The notes: a model not told the origin generated them from the sequence alone. Counted from the stretch's first letter, positions 18,332 to 26,976 are shown. The stretch is 64,000 nt of DNA from an uncultured Porphyromonadaceae bacterium (GCA_947575235.1 CANPMT010000001.1:1-64000), one strand, 5' to 3'. A program made the numbers and translations.

Positions 18332-18363
18332 CCTTTTCCGTAACCATTTAATTTTATATCACT

Positions 18364-18942
18364 ATGGCAAAAGATCTTTGCGAACAGATTCAGGAGTCGG
18401 TCCCTTTCTGCGAGGGCCGCACTGAATTTGCCGGCATACGCCGACGCATCTATTACACCAGCAAAGCCAACATTGTCAAATACGCCCAGCTTCCCACCAA
18501 TGCCGCCGGCATTGTGACATCGGCCATCCTCCAGGGTGACTTCGAGCTCAAGGAGGGAGCGTTCTGGCGTTACATCGACATTGTGGCTGAGAAATCGCAG
18601 ACCACCTCCGACTCCCAGGGTGACCCTCCCTCACAGACTTCGCTCAACAAGGGCACGTTCATCCATCCCGGTGTAGGCGAGGAGGCTTCCATGCTCGCCG
18701 CCTACGTGCAGAACAACAACTGCATCTATGTGTTCGAGGACATCGCCGGACGCGCTCATGTCATCGGCTGTGAGATGTGGCCTGTCAAGTCTGCCGTGGC
18801 ACAGGACTTCGGCCAGGGCGCATCCGGCAGCACATCTACCACTGTCACGGTCGAGGGCACCGACAAGGTACCCTTCCCCCGTTACATCGGCCTGCTCCAC
18901 ACTGAGGAAGGGGATATCCAGTGTCTGCAACCTGAAGGCTGA
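18364..18942 (+). CDS. Phage structural protein
   Basis: 192 aa. It starts MAKDLCEQIQESVPFCEG and contains the IRRRIYYTSKANI region and a beta-rich body. It is 32 nt after the capsid gene and ends a short head block, followed by a strong terminator at 19,115-19,143. High expression is likely. It may be a head decoration or tail tube protein; I cannot decide between them. Confidence 0.65.
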   Translation: MAKDLCEQIQESVPFCEGRTEFAGIRRRIYYTSKANIVKYAQLPTNAAGIVTSAILQGDFELKEGAFWRYIDIVAEKSQTTSDSQGDPPSQTSLNKGTFIHPGVGEEASMLAAYVQNNNCIYVFEDIAGRAHVIGCEMWPVKSAVAQDFGQGASGSTSTTVTVEGTDKVPFPRYIGLLHTEEGDIQCLQPEG

Positions 18943-19234
18943 AAGAACAGGGTTTTCTCCAGGGAGTTCGGCCCACAATTCGCCTGACATCCATCCCTTG
19001 TCTGCGGATTCCCGACTCACGCCGGGCCCCGGGCGAACGGAGCGCCGGACATTGTCGATGGTGGCTCTGACTGGCCATGGCTCATCCTCCCGGGCGATTA
19101 TGATTCCCACTCTGCAAGTGCCGGCCGTAACGGTCGGCACTTGTTTGTTAAAATCTATTAAATATTATGGATTTCCGTGTGAAATTAAGTCCCTGTTTTA
19201 CATGACTTCCGCAAATCCCGATTAATTCCGCATT
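18943..19234. other. 292-bp gap with strong terminator
   Basis: GC-rich noncoding sequence ends in a strong hairpin at 19,115-19,143 (CAAGTGCCG...CGGCACTTG with an inner CCG/CGG) followed by a T-rich tail. No credible ORF is seen on either strand. The long untranslated stretch before the terminator could be a 3' UTR-derived RNA. Confidence 0.6.
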
Positions 19235-19432
19235 ATGAACCTACATGATGACCATTTCCAGAAATTTATCATGGCTTGTTTCCTGGTTGTCGTCGGCTGT
19301 GTGCTCCTGATTCTCGGTTTCACCACCGACCCCACAGGCCAGATCCACCCCTCTGTCCTGACGGCTTTCGGAGAGATTCTCTGTTTCGTGGGTGTCCTCC
19401 TGGGCATCGACTATCACCGCTCCTCCAAATGA
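19235..19432 (+). CDS. Small two-helix membrane protein
   Basis: 65 aa with two hydrophobic segments (FIMACFLVVVGCVLLILGF at about 10-28 and VLTAFGEILCFVGVLLGI at about 40-58). The size and topology fit a holin, but it is not next to the lysozyme, so the role is open. It is 7 nt before the next gene. Confidence 0.6.
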   Translation: MNLHDDHFQKFIMACFLVVVGCVLLILGFTTDPTGQIHPSVLTAFGEILCFVGVLLGIDYHRSSK

Positions 19433-19439
19433 CACAGCC

Positions 19440-20054
19440 ATGAACCATACCCTGCTCGAGATATGCACCAACGACCTTTTTACCGACCGTCCGGAACTGG
19501 AGGCGAAATATCCTCCGGCCACGGTCGGGTCTATCCTCCGTGTGCGTAATATGTATCTCTATCTCAATGACTGTCCCACCGTCAAGGATGCCGATTTTGT
19601 GCAGGAGGATATCCGCCGGCATAAGGTGACGCGCCCCACGGCTTACAGCGATATGGCGATCGTGAAGACTTTGCTCCCCATGGTGTCGAAAGTCTCGAGA
19701 GACTATAACATGTTTGTGTTTGCCGAGAGTCTGAAGGAGGTCATCAACCATGCCCGGGGAAAGGGTGATTACAAACTGATGGAGAAGGCTCTGGCCACAT
19801 TCGCCCGTTACATGCGTCTCGATCAGGAGGAACCTGAACGTATCCCCATCGACAAGGTGGCCACCCAGAGTTTCGTGCTCTCTGACGACCCCTCTGTCAT
19901 CGGTTTCGACCCGATGCCCGACCGCCGGCAGAAGGTGCAGAAGCTGCTCGACCATTATCTGCGTGAGACACCCGACCTCCGGGAGGTGGATTTTGAACCC
20001 GCCGACCTTGAGTTTGAGGAACTCTTTCCGGCCGCTACCGACATCAAACCATGA
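19440..20054 (+). CDS. Probable terminase small subunit
   Basis: 204 aa from ATG 19,440. Helical, with a DNA-binding-like region (EDIRRHKVTRPTAYSDMAIV, about 55-75) and an acidic C-terminus. It ends 6 nt before the terminase large subunit gene. Small subunits bind phage DNA and feed the motor. The call is by position, length and partner. Confidence 0.65.
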   Translation: MNHTLLEICTNDLFTDRPELEAKYPPATVGSILRVRNMYLYLNDCPTVKDADFVQEDIRRHKVTRPTAYSDMAIVKTLLPMVSKVSRDYNMFVFAESLKEVINHARGKGDYKLMEKALATFARYMRLDQEEPERIPIDKVATQSFVLSDDPSVIGFDPMPDRRQKVQKLLDHYLRETPDLREVDFEPADLEFEELFPAATDIKP

Positions 20055-20060
20055 TGAGAT

Positions 20061-21725
20061 ATGGCAAAGAAGGTATATTTCAACGACCCCCAGCTTGAAT
20101 GCCATCTTGTGGGGGCACGCACGTCGGTCTGTGTCATGGGGCGCCGCACAGGCAAGACCCATGGCATAGCCGCGCCCTACATCTTGCGTTGCATCCAGCG
20201 TATGCCGGGGAGCACCGGGGGTATTGTCGTCCCCACGTTCTTGCATGGACTCACCAACACAATCCCCGGAGTGTTGGCTGCCCTGCGCTCGTTCGGCTAT
20301 TATGACAATATCCATTTCGTTGTGGGGCGGCAGCCTCCCGACTTCTTCAAACGTCCTGTAATCGAGCCTGCAAGTTACCAGCATGTGATATCTTTTTATA
20401 ATGGTTCAGTGGCTATCCTGCTGAGCCAGGACCGCAGTTATGCCGCCAACTCCCTGACCCTCTCGTGGCTGCTGGTCGACGAGGCCAAGTTCATCGACCA
20501 GAAGAAGCTGCATGACCAGGTGATCCCTGCCAATGGCGGCAGCAAGGCTCACTTTGGCCAGCGCTCTCTCAATCATGCCATGATGGTGCTCTCGGATATG
20601 CCACAGACCAAGAAAGGCTCCTGGTTCCTGACCTACCGCGAGAAGATGGATCCTGAGGTAATACAGGTGATCAAGGCACAGGTGCATGAGATATGGCGCC
20701 AGAAGGATAAGGTGCGGAAGCTCCGTGCCGATGGGCAGCCTGTACCCGCTTATATGCAGGATCATATCCGGAAGCTCGACAGGCAGCTCAACCAGTTGCG
20801 CTCTGTGGCGACATATTACCGTGAGTGCTCATCGATCGAGAACATCGCCCTGTTGGGCGAGTCTTATATCAAGCAGATGAAGCGCGACCTCACACCGCTG
20901 GTGTTCCGGACCTCGATACTCTGCCAAAGGATAGGCATATCGCGTGATGGATTCTACTGCTGCATGACTGAAGACCATAAATATGACCAGTCGGATTTCG
21001 CTTATCTCGATAAGCTGTGGCAGAAGGATATCGTCACCCCTGACGGCAAACCTGTCTCAGGCAGGTCATCGGGAATCACCTCCGGAGCTGACGCCGACCT
21101 CAATCCACGCCTCCCGATAGTGATCGGCATGGACTACAATGCAAAGATCAACTGGATTGTGGCCGGTCAGCCGGATGGCCGCAGATTGAATGTGATAAAG
21201 TCGTTTTATACGAAATACGAGCGTAAAATTCCGGAGCTGATAGCCGATTTCTGCGCCTATTACAGGAATCATCCCACAAAGCACGTGATATATTATTATG
21301 ACTCCACTGCCTTGGGACAGACATTTTTCAGCAATTACCCCGACATCCATGAATCGGTTGTGGGTGAGTTCCGTCGGCATGGGTGGACAGTGACCGATGT
21401 CTATATCGGAGCCCCTATGCATCATGATGAGAAGTACCGTCTGATCAACAACGGATTCACCGGACGCAACAACCTCACTCCATATATCAACCGTCAGAAC
21501 AACGAGGCTCTCCTCCTGGCTATCGAGACCGCCGGTGTCGAGACCGGGCGCAATGGCTTTCGAAAGGACAAGTCGGGCGAGAAACTCGCCGAGAGTCAGG
21601 AAGACCTTCTGGAACACCGTACCGATGGCACGGATGCTTTTGACACACTTTACATAGGCTGTGAGTTGTTCCCCCGGAGTTCCGCCTTGAGTGGCCATCT
21701 CCTGATGACTCCCGGCATAGTTTAA
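20061..21725 (+). CDS. Terminase large subunit
   Basis: 554 aa. The ATPase has Walker A GRRTGKTHG (27-35) and Walker B LLVDEAKF (about 137). The C-terminal RuvC-like nuclease has acidic motifs at GMDYNA (about 356) and YYYDST (about 414). It pumps DNA into the prohead and cuts concatemers. Motifs are intact. It is placed in the middle of the late region rather than next to the portal, which lies about 12 kb downstream. Confidence 0.92.
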   Translation: MAKKVYFNDPQLECHLVGARTSVCVMGRRTGKTHGIAAPYILRCIQRMPGSTGGIVVPTFLHGLTNTIPGVLAALRSFGYYDNIHFVVGRQPPDFFKRPVIEPASYQHVISFYNGSVAILLSQDRSYAANSLTLSWLLVDEAKFIDQKKLHDQVIPANGGSKAHFGQRSLNHAMMVLSDMPQTKKGSWFLTYREKMDPEVIQVIKAQVHEIWRQKDKVRKLRADGQPVPAYMQDHIRKLDRQLNQLRSVATYYRECSSIENIALLGESYIKQMKRDLTPLVFRTSILCQRIGISRDGFYCCMTEDHKYDQSDFAYLDKLWQKDIVTPDGKPVSGRSSGITSGADADLNPRLPIVIGMDYNAKINWIVAGQPDGRRLNVIKSFYTKYERKIPELIADFCAYYRNHPTKHVIYYYDSTALGQTFFSNYPDIHESVVGEFRRHGWTVTDVYIGAPMHHDEKYRLINNGFTGRNNLTPYINRQNNEALLLAIETAGVETGRNGFRKDKSGEKLAESQEDLLEHRTDGTDAFDTLYIGCELFPRSSALSGHLLMTPGIV

Positions 21726-21766
21726 ACTTCTTTTTAATCCTACATACGCGATAATATATTTGCACC

Positions 21767-22489
21767 ATGAATGTTGAGATAATTTCCACGCCGGCCACAG
21801 CCTCCGTTCCGGCCAGGGCCGCCCAGGCCACCACTTTGGAGGATGACATAAGCACCCTGAGGGAATCCACGGCCAACGAATCGATAACACCCCGGTTCCT
21901 GGCAGGTATCCTCCAGGGTCTGCATGACCGGGTGCCGGAGGTGCCGGATGGTCTCGACGCCCTCGATGGCCAAGTGGCGGCTCTCGGCACCGCCATAGTC
22001 GGTATCAACAAACAGCAGACGGAGCTCAAGAAAGCAGTGGCGGAAAATGCTGAGTCAATCGGCCAGCTTTTCGAGATTGCGACGACGGCGCAGGATGTGG
22101 CCAACGACGCGGCCTCTAACGCCGGCGCCGCACTGAACTTAGCCAACGAGGCGAAGACGGCAGCCGCCGAGGCAAAAGCCCTTGCGGAGTCAGCCCTTGC
22201 CGGAGGTGGCCAGGTCGACGCGGACACGGCGAAGCAGATAGCGGATATAAAGTCAACCGCCCAGACGGCACTGACCACCGCCACTGCCGCGCAGACAGCA
22301 GCCGCTACCGCCAACACCGAGGCCCAGGCGGCCAAAGCCACAGCCAACAAGGCCCAGGCCACGGCAGATGCAGCCCAGGCCGCAGCGGAGGCTGCAGCGG
22401 CCAACGCCAAGAAACTCTGGACAGGCACATCTGAGCAATACTCAGCCCTCGGAACCACCGAAACAGGCACAATATATTTCATCATATAA
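21767..22489 (+). CDS. Coiled-coil tail-fibre-like protein
   Basis: 240 aa. The middle and C-terminal parts are an Ala-rich heptad coiled coil (about 95-215, e.g. AAAEAKALAESALAGG). It ends in LWTGTSEQYSAL...GTIYFII, a terminal motif repeated in the gene at 23,478 (IWIGSEENYDAL...TLYCII), pointing to the same fibre or assembly interface. It is probably a trimeric fibre shaft. Confidence 0.7.
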   Translation: MNVEIISTPATASVPARAAQATTLEDDISTLRESTANESITPRFLAGILQGLHDRVPEVPDGLDALDGQVAALGTAIVGINKQQTELKKAVAENAESIGQLFEIATTAQDVANDAASNAGAALNLANEAKTAAAEAKALAESALAGGGQVDADTAKQIADIKSTAQTALTTATAAQTAAATANTEAQAAKATANKAQATADAAQAAAEAAAANAKKLWTGTSEQYSALGTTETGTIYFII

Positions 22490-22493
22490 CACT

Positions 22494-23063
22494 ATGCGAA
22501 GACTACCCCACCGATCAGACTTCCGGCTGCGCCTCGCTTTCTCTGACGCAGATGGTCTCCCCGTCAGCATGGCCGGGGTAGACATCGACCTCTGGTTCAC
22601 TACAAGGCCCGGAGGCCAGGCATATTTCGCGGCTGTGCGCTCCGGAGTGTGCAACCGCTGCGAGATACTTGACGACGGCTCGCTGGTTGTCATATTCGAC
22701 GGCCACAGGCTGGCTCCCGGTCAGCTCAAGGCCGAGATCAACATCCACACAGATGACGAGACTATGCCTGATGGTAAGCGTGACATCAACCTCAAGCCGG
22801 CAATCCCTCTCGAGCTTACCGACAGTCCGGCGTGCCCGTCACCGGGACGGCACCAGGTTGACCCGCAGCAGCCGATATTAGTAAACGTCACGATACCGAT
22901 AAGCCGACCGCAGCTCTCCCATCACGTCACGCTCGATGAGATGGACAAGGCTATAAAACAGGCCAAAGAGGACCTCGGGAAGCGTATCGACGAAATAAGC
23001 ACGTGCGGCTGCGAGATGGCCACACCTGCAGAGATAGACGCAATAGCAGGGATGTTTTCCTGA
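22494..23063 (+). CDS. Phage baseplate/fibre-associated protein
   Basis: 189 aa from ATG 22,494, 4 nt after the previous stop. The N-terminal 110 residues are an Ig-like beta domain reminiscent of BppU-type baseplate proteins (DFRLRLAFSDADGLPVSMAG). The C-terminal part is a short coiled coil ending ATPAEIDAIAGMFS, echoed by the C-terminus of the next gene (AGAEEIKEITDLFA). It is likely a host-recognition apparatus component. Confidence 0.6.
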   Translation: MRRLPHRSDFRLRLAFSDADGLPVSMAGVDIDLWFTTRPGGQAYFAAVRSGVCNRCEILDDGSLVVIFDGHRLAPGQLKAEINIHTDDETMPDGKRDINLKPAIPLELTDSPACPSPGRHQVDPQQPILVNVTIPISRPQLSHHVTLDEMDKAIKQAKEDLGKRIDEISTCGCEMATPAEIDAIAGMFS

Positions 23064-23111
23064 CGCCAATAACAAACAATTTATATCAACCAATCAAATT
23101 CCACAGAAACT

Positions 23112-23408
23112 ATGGCAAACGTAGTAACCGTAGACCAGCTTTCTACCGTGGCGACCGCCCAGAAAGCCTACATCGACCGCAAAGACAAAGTGGCCACAGA
23201 CGCCATCGCCAAGGAGGTGAATGACCGTCAGACCGCCATCACGAAAGAGGTGACCGACCGTGACACAGCTATCGAGGCTGCCAAAACCGAGCTCAACACC
23301 GCCATCGACACCGCCAAGGATGCGCTCCAGGACGCAATCGATGCCATCGTAGTTCCCGACGCCGCCGGCGCCGAGGAGATCAAAGAGATCACCGACCTGT
23401 TCGCGTAA
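23112..23408 (+). CDS. Short coiled-coil phage protein
   Basis: 98 aa, almost entirely heptad coiled coil (DRKDKVATDAIAKEVNDRQT, AIDTAKDALQDAIDAI). It ends in an EIKEITDLFA motif similar to the upstream gene's terminus. It probably pairs with neighbouring fibre proteins. Confidence 0.65.
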   Translation: MANVVTVDQLSTVATAQKAYIDRKDKVATDAIAKEVNDRQTAITKEVTDRDTAIEAAKTELNTAIDTAKDALQDAIDAIVVPDAAGAEEIKEITDLFA

Positions 23409-23477
23409 GCAGAATCTTGTAATCCCGGAGGGGACGGATAAAATCCGCCCCCTCCCAAACCATAAAAAGCCCTCACC

Positions 23478-24008
23478 ATGGAAGAGCAGCCCAATTACAT
23501 AAGTGTCCCCCAGCTGAAGGATATAGCCGCGTCGATAGCTGCGAGCATCGCTGCGGCCTCCGACCTTCCGGCCTTAACAATGGACGAACTGAACGCGGAG
23601 GAGTTCAAGAGCAAGAAATGTATGTGTCTCCGCAAAGTCACCAACAACACAGGCTCCAGCGTGTACGGATATGTCCTCACTCTCAACATGCTTGTCTGCT
23701 ATGCACAGGTTTACATCGGCATGACTGACTCTGAAGGTGATACAGATGCCCTCACTGGGGCTTCTGTCAATTCCTACGGGAAACAACCCGGACTATCCAT
23801 CGCCATCCGCTACAACGTCACAGTCAATCTCTTTGACAAGGATATTGTATCAGCCGTCGGCGCTACCCCCTGGCACGTAACCCCGATTGCCTACTACTCC
23901 GGGCTTCTCCAGGTGACAGAGTCAAGCAAGCAGATTTGGATAGGATCTGAAGAAAATTACGATGCATTGACGGAACGAGCCCCCAAGACTCTATATTGTA
24001 TTATTTAA
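23478..24008 (+). CDS. Fibre-associated protein with shared C-terminal motif
   Basis: 176 aa. N-terminal helices (PQLKDIAASIAASIAA), then a beta-rich body, and the WIGSEENYDAL...TLYCII end motif shared with 21,767-22,489. It is followed 10 nt later by the leucine-rich-repeat gene. A role in the tail-tip or fibre complex is inferred from motif sharing and location. Confidence 0.6.
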   Translation: MEEQPNYISVPQLKDIAASIAASIAAASDLPALTMDELNAEEFKSKKCMCLRKVTNNTGSSVYGYVLTLNMLVCYAQVYIGMTDSEGDTDALTGASVNSYGKQPGLSIAIRYNVTVNLFDKDIVSAVGATPWHVTPIAYYSGLLQVTESSKQIWIGSEENYDALTERAPKTLYCII

Positions 24009-24018
24009 AATCAGAACA

Positions 24019-24882
24019 ATGATAAAAATAAACAATAAAGAATTATATGATTGCTTTATAGGCGATTCTCCAGTGAAACTGATATACGCTGGAAGTGACT
24101 TGGTCTGGGCTCAGAAATGTAGAATAACGTTGGATTTAACTGGGCTCGGAGAATTTACGAACTACGGCTATTCCTATTCATATATTGACGACCCTGAGAA
24201 TATAATAACTGAAAAAATATCCAGATCTCTTGGAGATACTTGTGAAGTTGTATTTGAAAAACCCCTTTACTCTTTAAAATGGGGTGCCGGCACTAGTGTA
24301 AAGGTTAAAAACATTAAATATCTTCACACAGAAAATATTGTAGACTTTTATAGGTTCTTCAATATATTCACTGATTTTTCAAAAGAAAACTTATCTGACA
24401 TACGAACAGATTCAGCAGAATCTTTTGCAAATGCATTTTTCTGCAGGTCCGATATTCAAGAAATAGATCTTTCTTTTATAACATCCCAAAAACTCAAAGA
24501 TCTAACACAGATGTTCTATGGATGTGAAGCATTGACTAAAGTAGATTTTGGCCATTTAGAAGCTGAAAATGTTACAACAATGGATGGGATGTTTTCAAGA
24601 TGTAGCAGTATTGAAAATATCATTTTACCGAAAAATTTGAAAAATGTAATGAGTATAAAAACTCTCTTTAGTGAATGTTCGCAACTAAAAACAATAGACA
24701 TATCTGGAATTATAAACCCTGAGATTATAACGACCTATACTTACATGTTTTCTAATTGTGTTAATCTTGCAAGAATAAGATGTACTAAAAAATTCCAGGA
24801 ATGGCTAATGGGGCTACCTCAAAGCTATCTTCCCTTATTATTCAGAGAAGGAGGCTCAGGAGTCTGGGATATCTGTGACTGA
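24019..24882 (+). CDS. BspA-like leucine-rich-repeat protein (DUF285 type), candidate receptor binder
   Basis: 287 aa. The first ~45 residues are unique. From about residue 130 there are BspA/DUF285-type repeats (DLTQMFYGCEALTKVDFG, TTMDGMFSRCSSIENI, KTLFSECSQLKTIDISG, YTYMFSNCVNLARI). Such repeats mediate surface adhesion in gut bacteria. No signal peptide is present, which fits a virion tip protein rather than an exported host protein. Codon use is strikingly AT-rich next to GC-rich neighbours, indicating recent acquisition. It sits last in the fibre gene block. Confidence 0.7.
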   Translation: MIKINNKELYDCFIGDSPVKLIYAGSDLVWAQKCRITLDLTGLGEFTNYGYSYSYIDDPENIITEKISRSLGDTCEVVFEKPLYSLKWGAGTSVKVKNIKYLHTENIVDFYRFFNIFTDFSKENLSDIRTDSAESFANAFFCRSDIQEIDLSFITSQKLKDLTQMFYGCEALTKVDFGHLEAENVTTMDGMFSRCSSIENIILPKNLKNVMSIKTLFSECSQLKTIDISGIINPEIITTYTYMFSNCVNLARIRCTKKFQEWLMGLPQSYLPLLFREGGSGVWDICD

Positions 24883-24887
24883 CAGCC

Positions 24888-25088
24888 ATGCAAAGAGCGA
24901 GGAACATAGCCGTCATACAGACAGCGGCTGCCATCAACACGGTGTTGTTGCTGACGGGCTGCCGGAGCACGCCACGGGAGCGGCGCAGCAGCATCGACAT
25001 CAGCGTCATGAGCGCGGTGCATCTGCACTGGGATTACCACAGTGTCCCCATCGATACCACTGTCATACATCTGCCAAATAAACTCTGA
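24888..25088 (+). CDS. Small lipoprotein, possible spanin
   Basis: 66 aa. A hydrophobic N-terminus with lipobox LLTG-C (Cys25) predicts a lipoprotein of about 42 mature residues. It starts 5 nt after the leucine-rich-repeat gene. The size fits an Rz1-like outer-membrane spanin or a superinfection-exclusion lipoprotein, but there is no Rz-like partner, so the role is tentative. Confidence 0.5.
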   Translation: MQRARNIAVIQTAAAINTVLLLTGCRSTPRERRSSIDISVMSAVHLHWDYHSVPIDTTVIHLPNKL

Positions 25089-25156
25089 CCCAGCCACGGT
25101 CTGCCCTACGGTCCCGGTCTCCCTCTCGAGGGATGCCGGGACTCTCTGTGTTAATC

Positions 25157-25242
25157 CGGAAGCCCGGAAGTACGGAAGCCCGGAAGTACGGAAGCACGGA
25201 AGTACGGAAGCACGGAAGCACGGAAGTACGGAAGCACGGAAG
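25157..25242. repeat. 8-bp tandem repeat, 11 copies of CGGAAG(C/T)(A/C)
   Basis: CGGAAG occurs at exact 8-bp steps from 25,157 to 25,237, with the last two bases of each unit varying among CC, TA and CA. It is too short and continuous for CRISPR. It is likely hypervariable by slippage. Confidence 0.9.
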
Positions 25243-25508
25243 TCTCTCTGCATATACCGCTCGGCCGAAGCGCTGCCATGACCGTCCGCGCAGGCAGCCG
25301 GGGGCTGAGTACTCGCAACTTCTTACAATTTTATTTGTTTTTGAAAGCTAACCTGCTATAAATCAAGAGTGTCGCTATTCCAAAATTTTACAACTCCGAA
25401 CACCCCTCCCCGCTGCCCTAAATCAATCACCTAATCCTTGGTTTTATCAATATTTTAACCCCATCATATACCCCTCAATTTTTTTCTTGACACAATTTCT
25501 CCCGAATA

Positions 25509-25540
25509 TTTGGACAAATCAGAAAAACTACATACTTTTG
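25509..25540 (+). promoter_or_regulatory. Promoter of the antirepressor cassette
   Basis: TTTG 25,509-25,512, a 20-nt spacer, and TACTTTTG 25,533-25,540. The downstream TATCACAATA partly resembles the TAGTGCAATA that follows the -7 boxes of neighbouring cassettes. Confidence 0.6.
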
Positions 25541-25669
25541 TATCACAATACATATTTCAGTAGAATGTATTATGCGAGTTAGTGTGATCTTCACCAGGAA
25601 TTAGTTTCATAACGAGGTATAAACTACATAGCGCCTTTTGAAAATGAGATAATATAGTTTAGTACTCAA

Positions 25670-25697
25670 GATGCGGGTGTCGTGAGACATCCGTATC
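25670..25697 (+). promoter_or_regulatory. Leader hairpin upstream of the antirepressor
   Basis: GATGCGGGTGTC and GACATCCGTATC form a 12-bp stem (two G-U pairs) around GTGA, about 75 nt before the ATG. There is no T-run. It is probably an mRNA structure or antisense target rather than a terminator. Confidence 0.45.
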
Positions 25698-25772
25698 CTT
25701 TGAAACTCTTCAGCACGCTTGCATTATTTTCTCTGATAGACCTGTAAAACAACCCACATAATAAAAAACAAT

Positions 25773-26297
25773 ATGAGCAAACAAAAAATCACCACAATCA
25801 ACGGCGTTGAAATCTACGCCGAAACTACAGAAAACGGGATTTTCGTCCCTATAAAACCCATCTGCGAAGCCCTCGGTATCGCTTTTGAGCGTCAGTATTC
25901 CAAGCTTCAGGAGGATGACATTCTCTCATCAGTTGTTACCCTCACGGTAACAACTGGAGCCGGCGGCGAGAATCGCGAGATGGTTTGTCTCCCCCTCGAA
26001 TACGTCTACGGATGGCTATTCACCATCAACCCCAAAAATGTGGCAGAGTCGGCCCGTGAGTCGGTCACCAGATACCGTCGCGAATGCTACGATGCTCTCT
26101 ACGGCCACTTCGCCGGCCGGATGAGACGGGCCGAGGAACAGGCCAGGCTCGAAGCCGACATCCTGCGTAGAAAGACGGCTCTCCTCGAAAAGATAAAAGC
26201 GGGCATGGCCGAGGTCAGGAATCTTGACTCAAGGCTCGAAAGCCTGGCAAAGGAGCGCACCTGCGACCAGCCCGACATGTTCAATGGCTCATATTAA
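25773..26297 (+). CDS. Phage antirepressor (P22 AntN-like domain)
   Basis: 174 aa. The N-terminal ~110 residues match the phage antirepressor N domain (FVPIKPICEALGIAFERQYS, YVYGWLFTINPKN, YRRECYDAL). The C-terminus is a coiled coil (about 118-160). Antirepressors of this type bind and inactivate phage repressors, so it may govern induction or superinfection. It has its own promoter and terminator and heads the accessory island. Confidence 0.8.
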   Translation: MSKQKITTINGVEIYAETTENGIFVPIKPICEALGIAFERQYSKLQEDDILSSVVTLTVTTGAGGENREMVCLPLEYVYGWLFTINPKNVAESARESVTRYRRECYDALYGHFAGRMRRAEEQARLEADILRRKTALLEKIKAGMAEVRNLDSRLESLAKERTCDQPDMFNGSY

Positions 26298-26316
26298 TTT
26301 ATTATATTGCCCCTCT

Positions 26317-26352
26317 ACCCTCCCGCCGTGATGGTGGGAGGGTATTTTTTTG
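26317..26352 (+). terminator. Cassette-type terminator T2
   Basis: ACCCTCCCGCC / GGTGGGAGGGT stem followed by seven T. The stem is the same as at 27,772-27,808. Confidence 0.9.
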
Positions 26353-26381
26353 CCTCACAGCTATATTTTTCTTACTCTAAA

Positions 26382-26413
26382 TTTGCAAATTAAACAAATG
26401 TTTACTAATTTTG
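26382..26413 (+). promoter_or_regulatory. Promoter of DUF5053-like cassette 1
   Basis: TTTG 26,382-26,385, a 20-nt spacer, TAATTTTG 26,406-26,413, then TAGTGCAATAACG, a downstream sequence shared with other cassette promoters. Confidence 0.7.
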
Positions 26414-26449
26414 TAGTGCAATAACGCACATCACCTTAAACTCTTCAAA

Positions 26450-26590
26450 ATGACAGACGAAGAATTTCAAAAGGAAGTTGACGACCTGGTTGCGATGCTC
26501 AACGACTTCCGTCTCATAAGAGATACAGGCCGAAGAAAATGGCTCAGCCGAGAAATCAGAGCAATGATGACAAGATTGCTCAGAAACTGA
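26450..26590 (+). CDS. 46-aa cassette protein A1
   Basis: A small ORF (starts MTDEEFQKEVDDLVAMLNDF, ends MTRLLRN), 36 nt after the promoter. It resembles the 47-aa ORF at 27,895 in size, position and the L-x-(D/N)FR-x2-R centre, and both precede a DUF5053-like gene with a hairpin between. It is too short for most ORF callers. The paired recurrence is the main evidence that it is real. Confidence 0.6.
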   Translation: MTDEEFQKEVDDLVAMLNDFRLIRDTGRRKWLSREIRAMMTRLLRN

Positions 26591-26600
26591 AAAAACTTCT

Positions 26601-26620
26601 CCCTCTCCGAAAGGAGGGGG
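26601..26620 (+). promoter_or_regulatory. Intergenic hairpin in cassette 1
   Basis: CCCTCTCC-GAAA-GGAGGGGG between the small ORF and the DUF5053-like gene. Its counterpart in cassette 2 is at 28,047-28,068. It could set the ratio of the two products by attenuation or RNA processing. Confidence 0.45.
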
Positions 26621-26644
26621 AAATTAAAACCAAATCCCATTATT

Positions 26645-26932
26645 ATGACTGACGAGGAATTTGACAAAAAATATAAAAAGAGGATTGAAGACAACCCTAT
26701 TCTATCAAAAATTGAGGATCTCAAAGCAAGCGACTTATTAAAAGTGCTTAACGCCTCATACATAGCCGAAAGATTTTTCGGCAAGTCAAGAAGTTGGTTT
26801 TCTCAGAAAATCAACAATCATGAGAAAAACGGAGCTCCGGTTCAGTTCACCCGTGAAGAACTTGTAACACTCCGCAACGCATTATACACAATCTCCATCG
26901 AGATTTCCGAGATAGCTGACGAATTGCCTTGA
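26645..26932 (+). CDS. DUF5053-like small protein
   Basis: 95 aa. Similar to the 75-aa protein at 28,089: both share a helix 'YIAERFFGKSRSWFSQKIN / SKDYFGFSRGWIYQRLN' and end in a helix with I-S-x-(E/K)-I-x-E-(I/A)-A-D. The central part looks like a DNA-binding helix-turn-helix. Family name recognised with moderate confidence. It is probably a cassette regulator. Confidence 0.65.
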   Translation: MTDEEFDKKYKKRIEDNPILSKIEDLKASDLLKVLNASYIAERFFGKSRSWFSQKINNHEKNGAPVQFTREELVTLRNALYTISIEISEIADELP

Positions 26933-26976
26933 ATCTTTTTTCTTCGTCTGTCAAACGATGGCAGTTCATCAGCTCC

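Larger units (their letters stand above)
25089..25772. other. 684-bp noncoding region: tandem repeat, promoter and structured leader
   Basis: It contains an 8-bp tandem repeat (25,157-25,242), then AT-rich sequence, a consensus promoter (25,509-25,540) and a ~220-nt leader with a hairpin at 25,670-25,697 before the antirepressor gene. Frames running through the repeat give only repetitive peptides and are not accepted as genes. Confidence 0.65.

Noticed and set aside
18728-19225. 165-codon frame in the gap after the structural gene
   Set aside because: It mostly overlaps the upstream gene out of frame and runs through the terminator hairpin; the unique part looks non-coding.
19320-20384. 354-codon open frame on the minus strand
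   Set aside because: Antisense to the membrane protein, small terminase and terminase genes. No domain or start context.
21767-24882. Diversity-generating retroelement in the fibre region
   Set aside because: No reverse transcriptase gene and no template/variable repeat pair seen.
25157-25242. Possible CRISPR array
   Set aside because: Units are 8 bp with no spacers and no cas genes nearby.
25042-25351. Reading frames through the 8-bp repeat
   Set aside because: They encode only RKHGSTE-type repeats and overlap the lipoprotein end; no conserved features.
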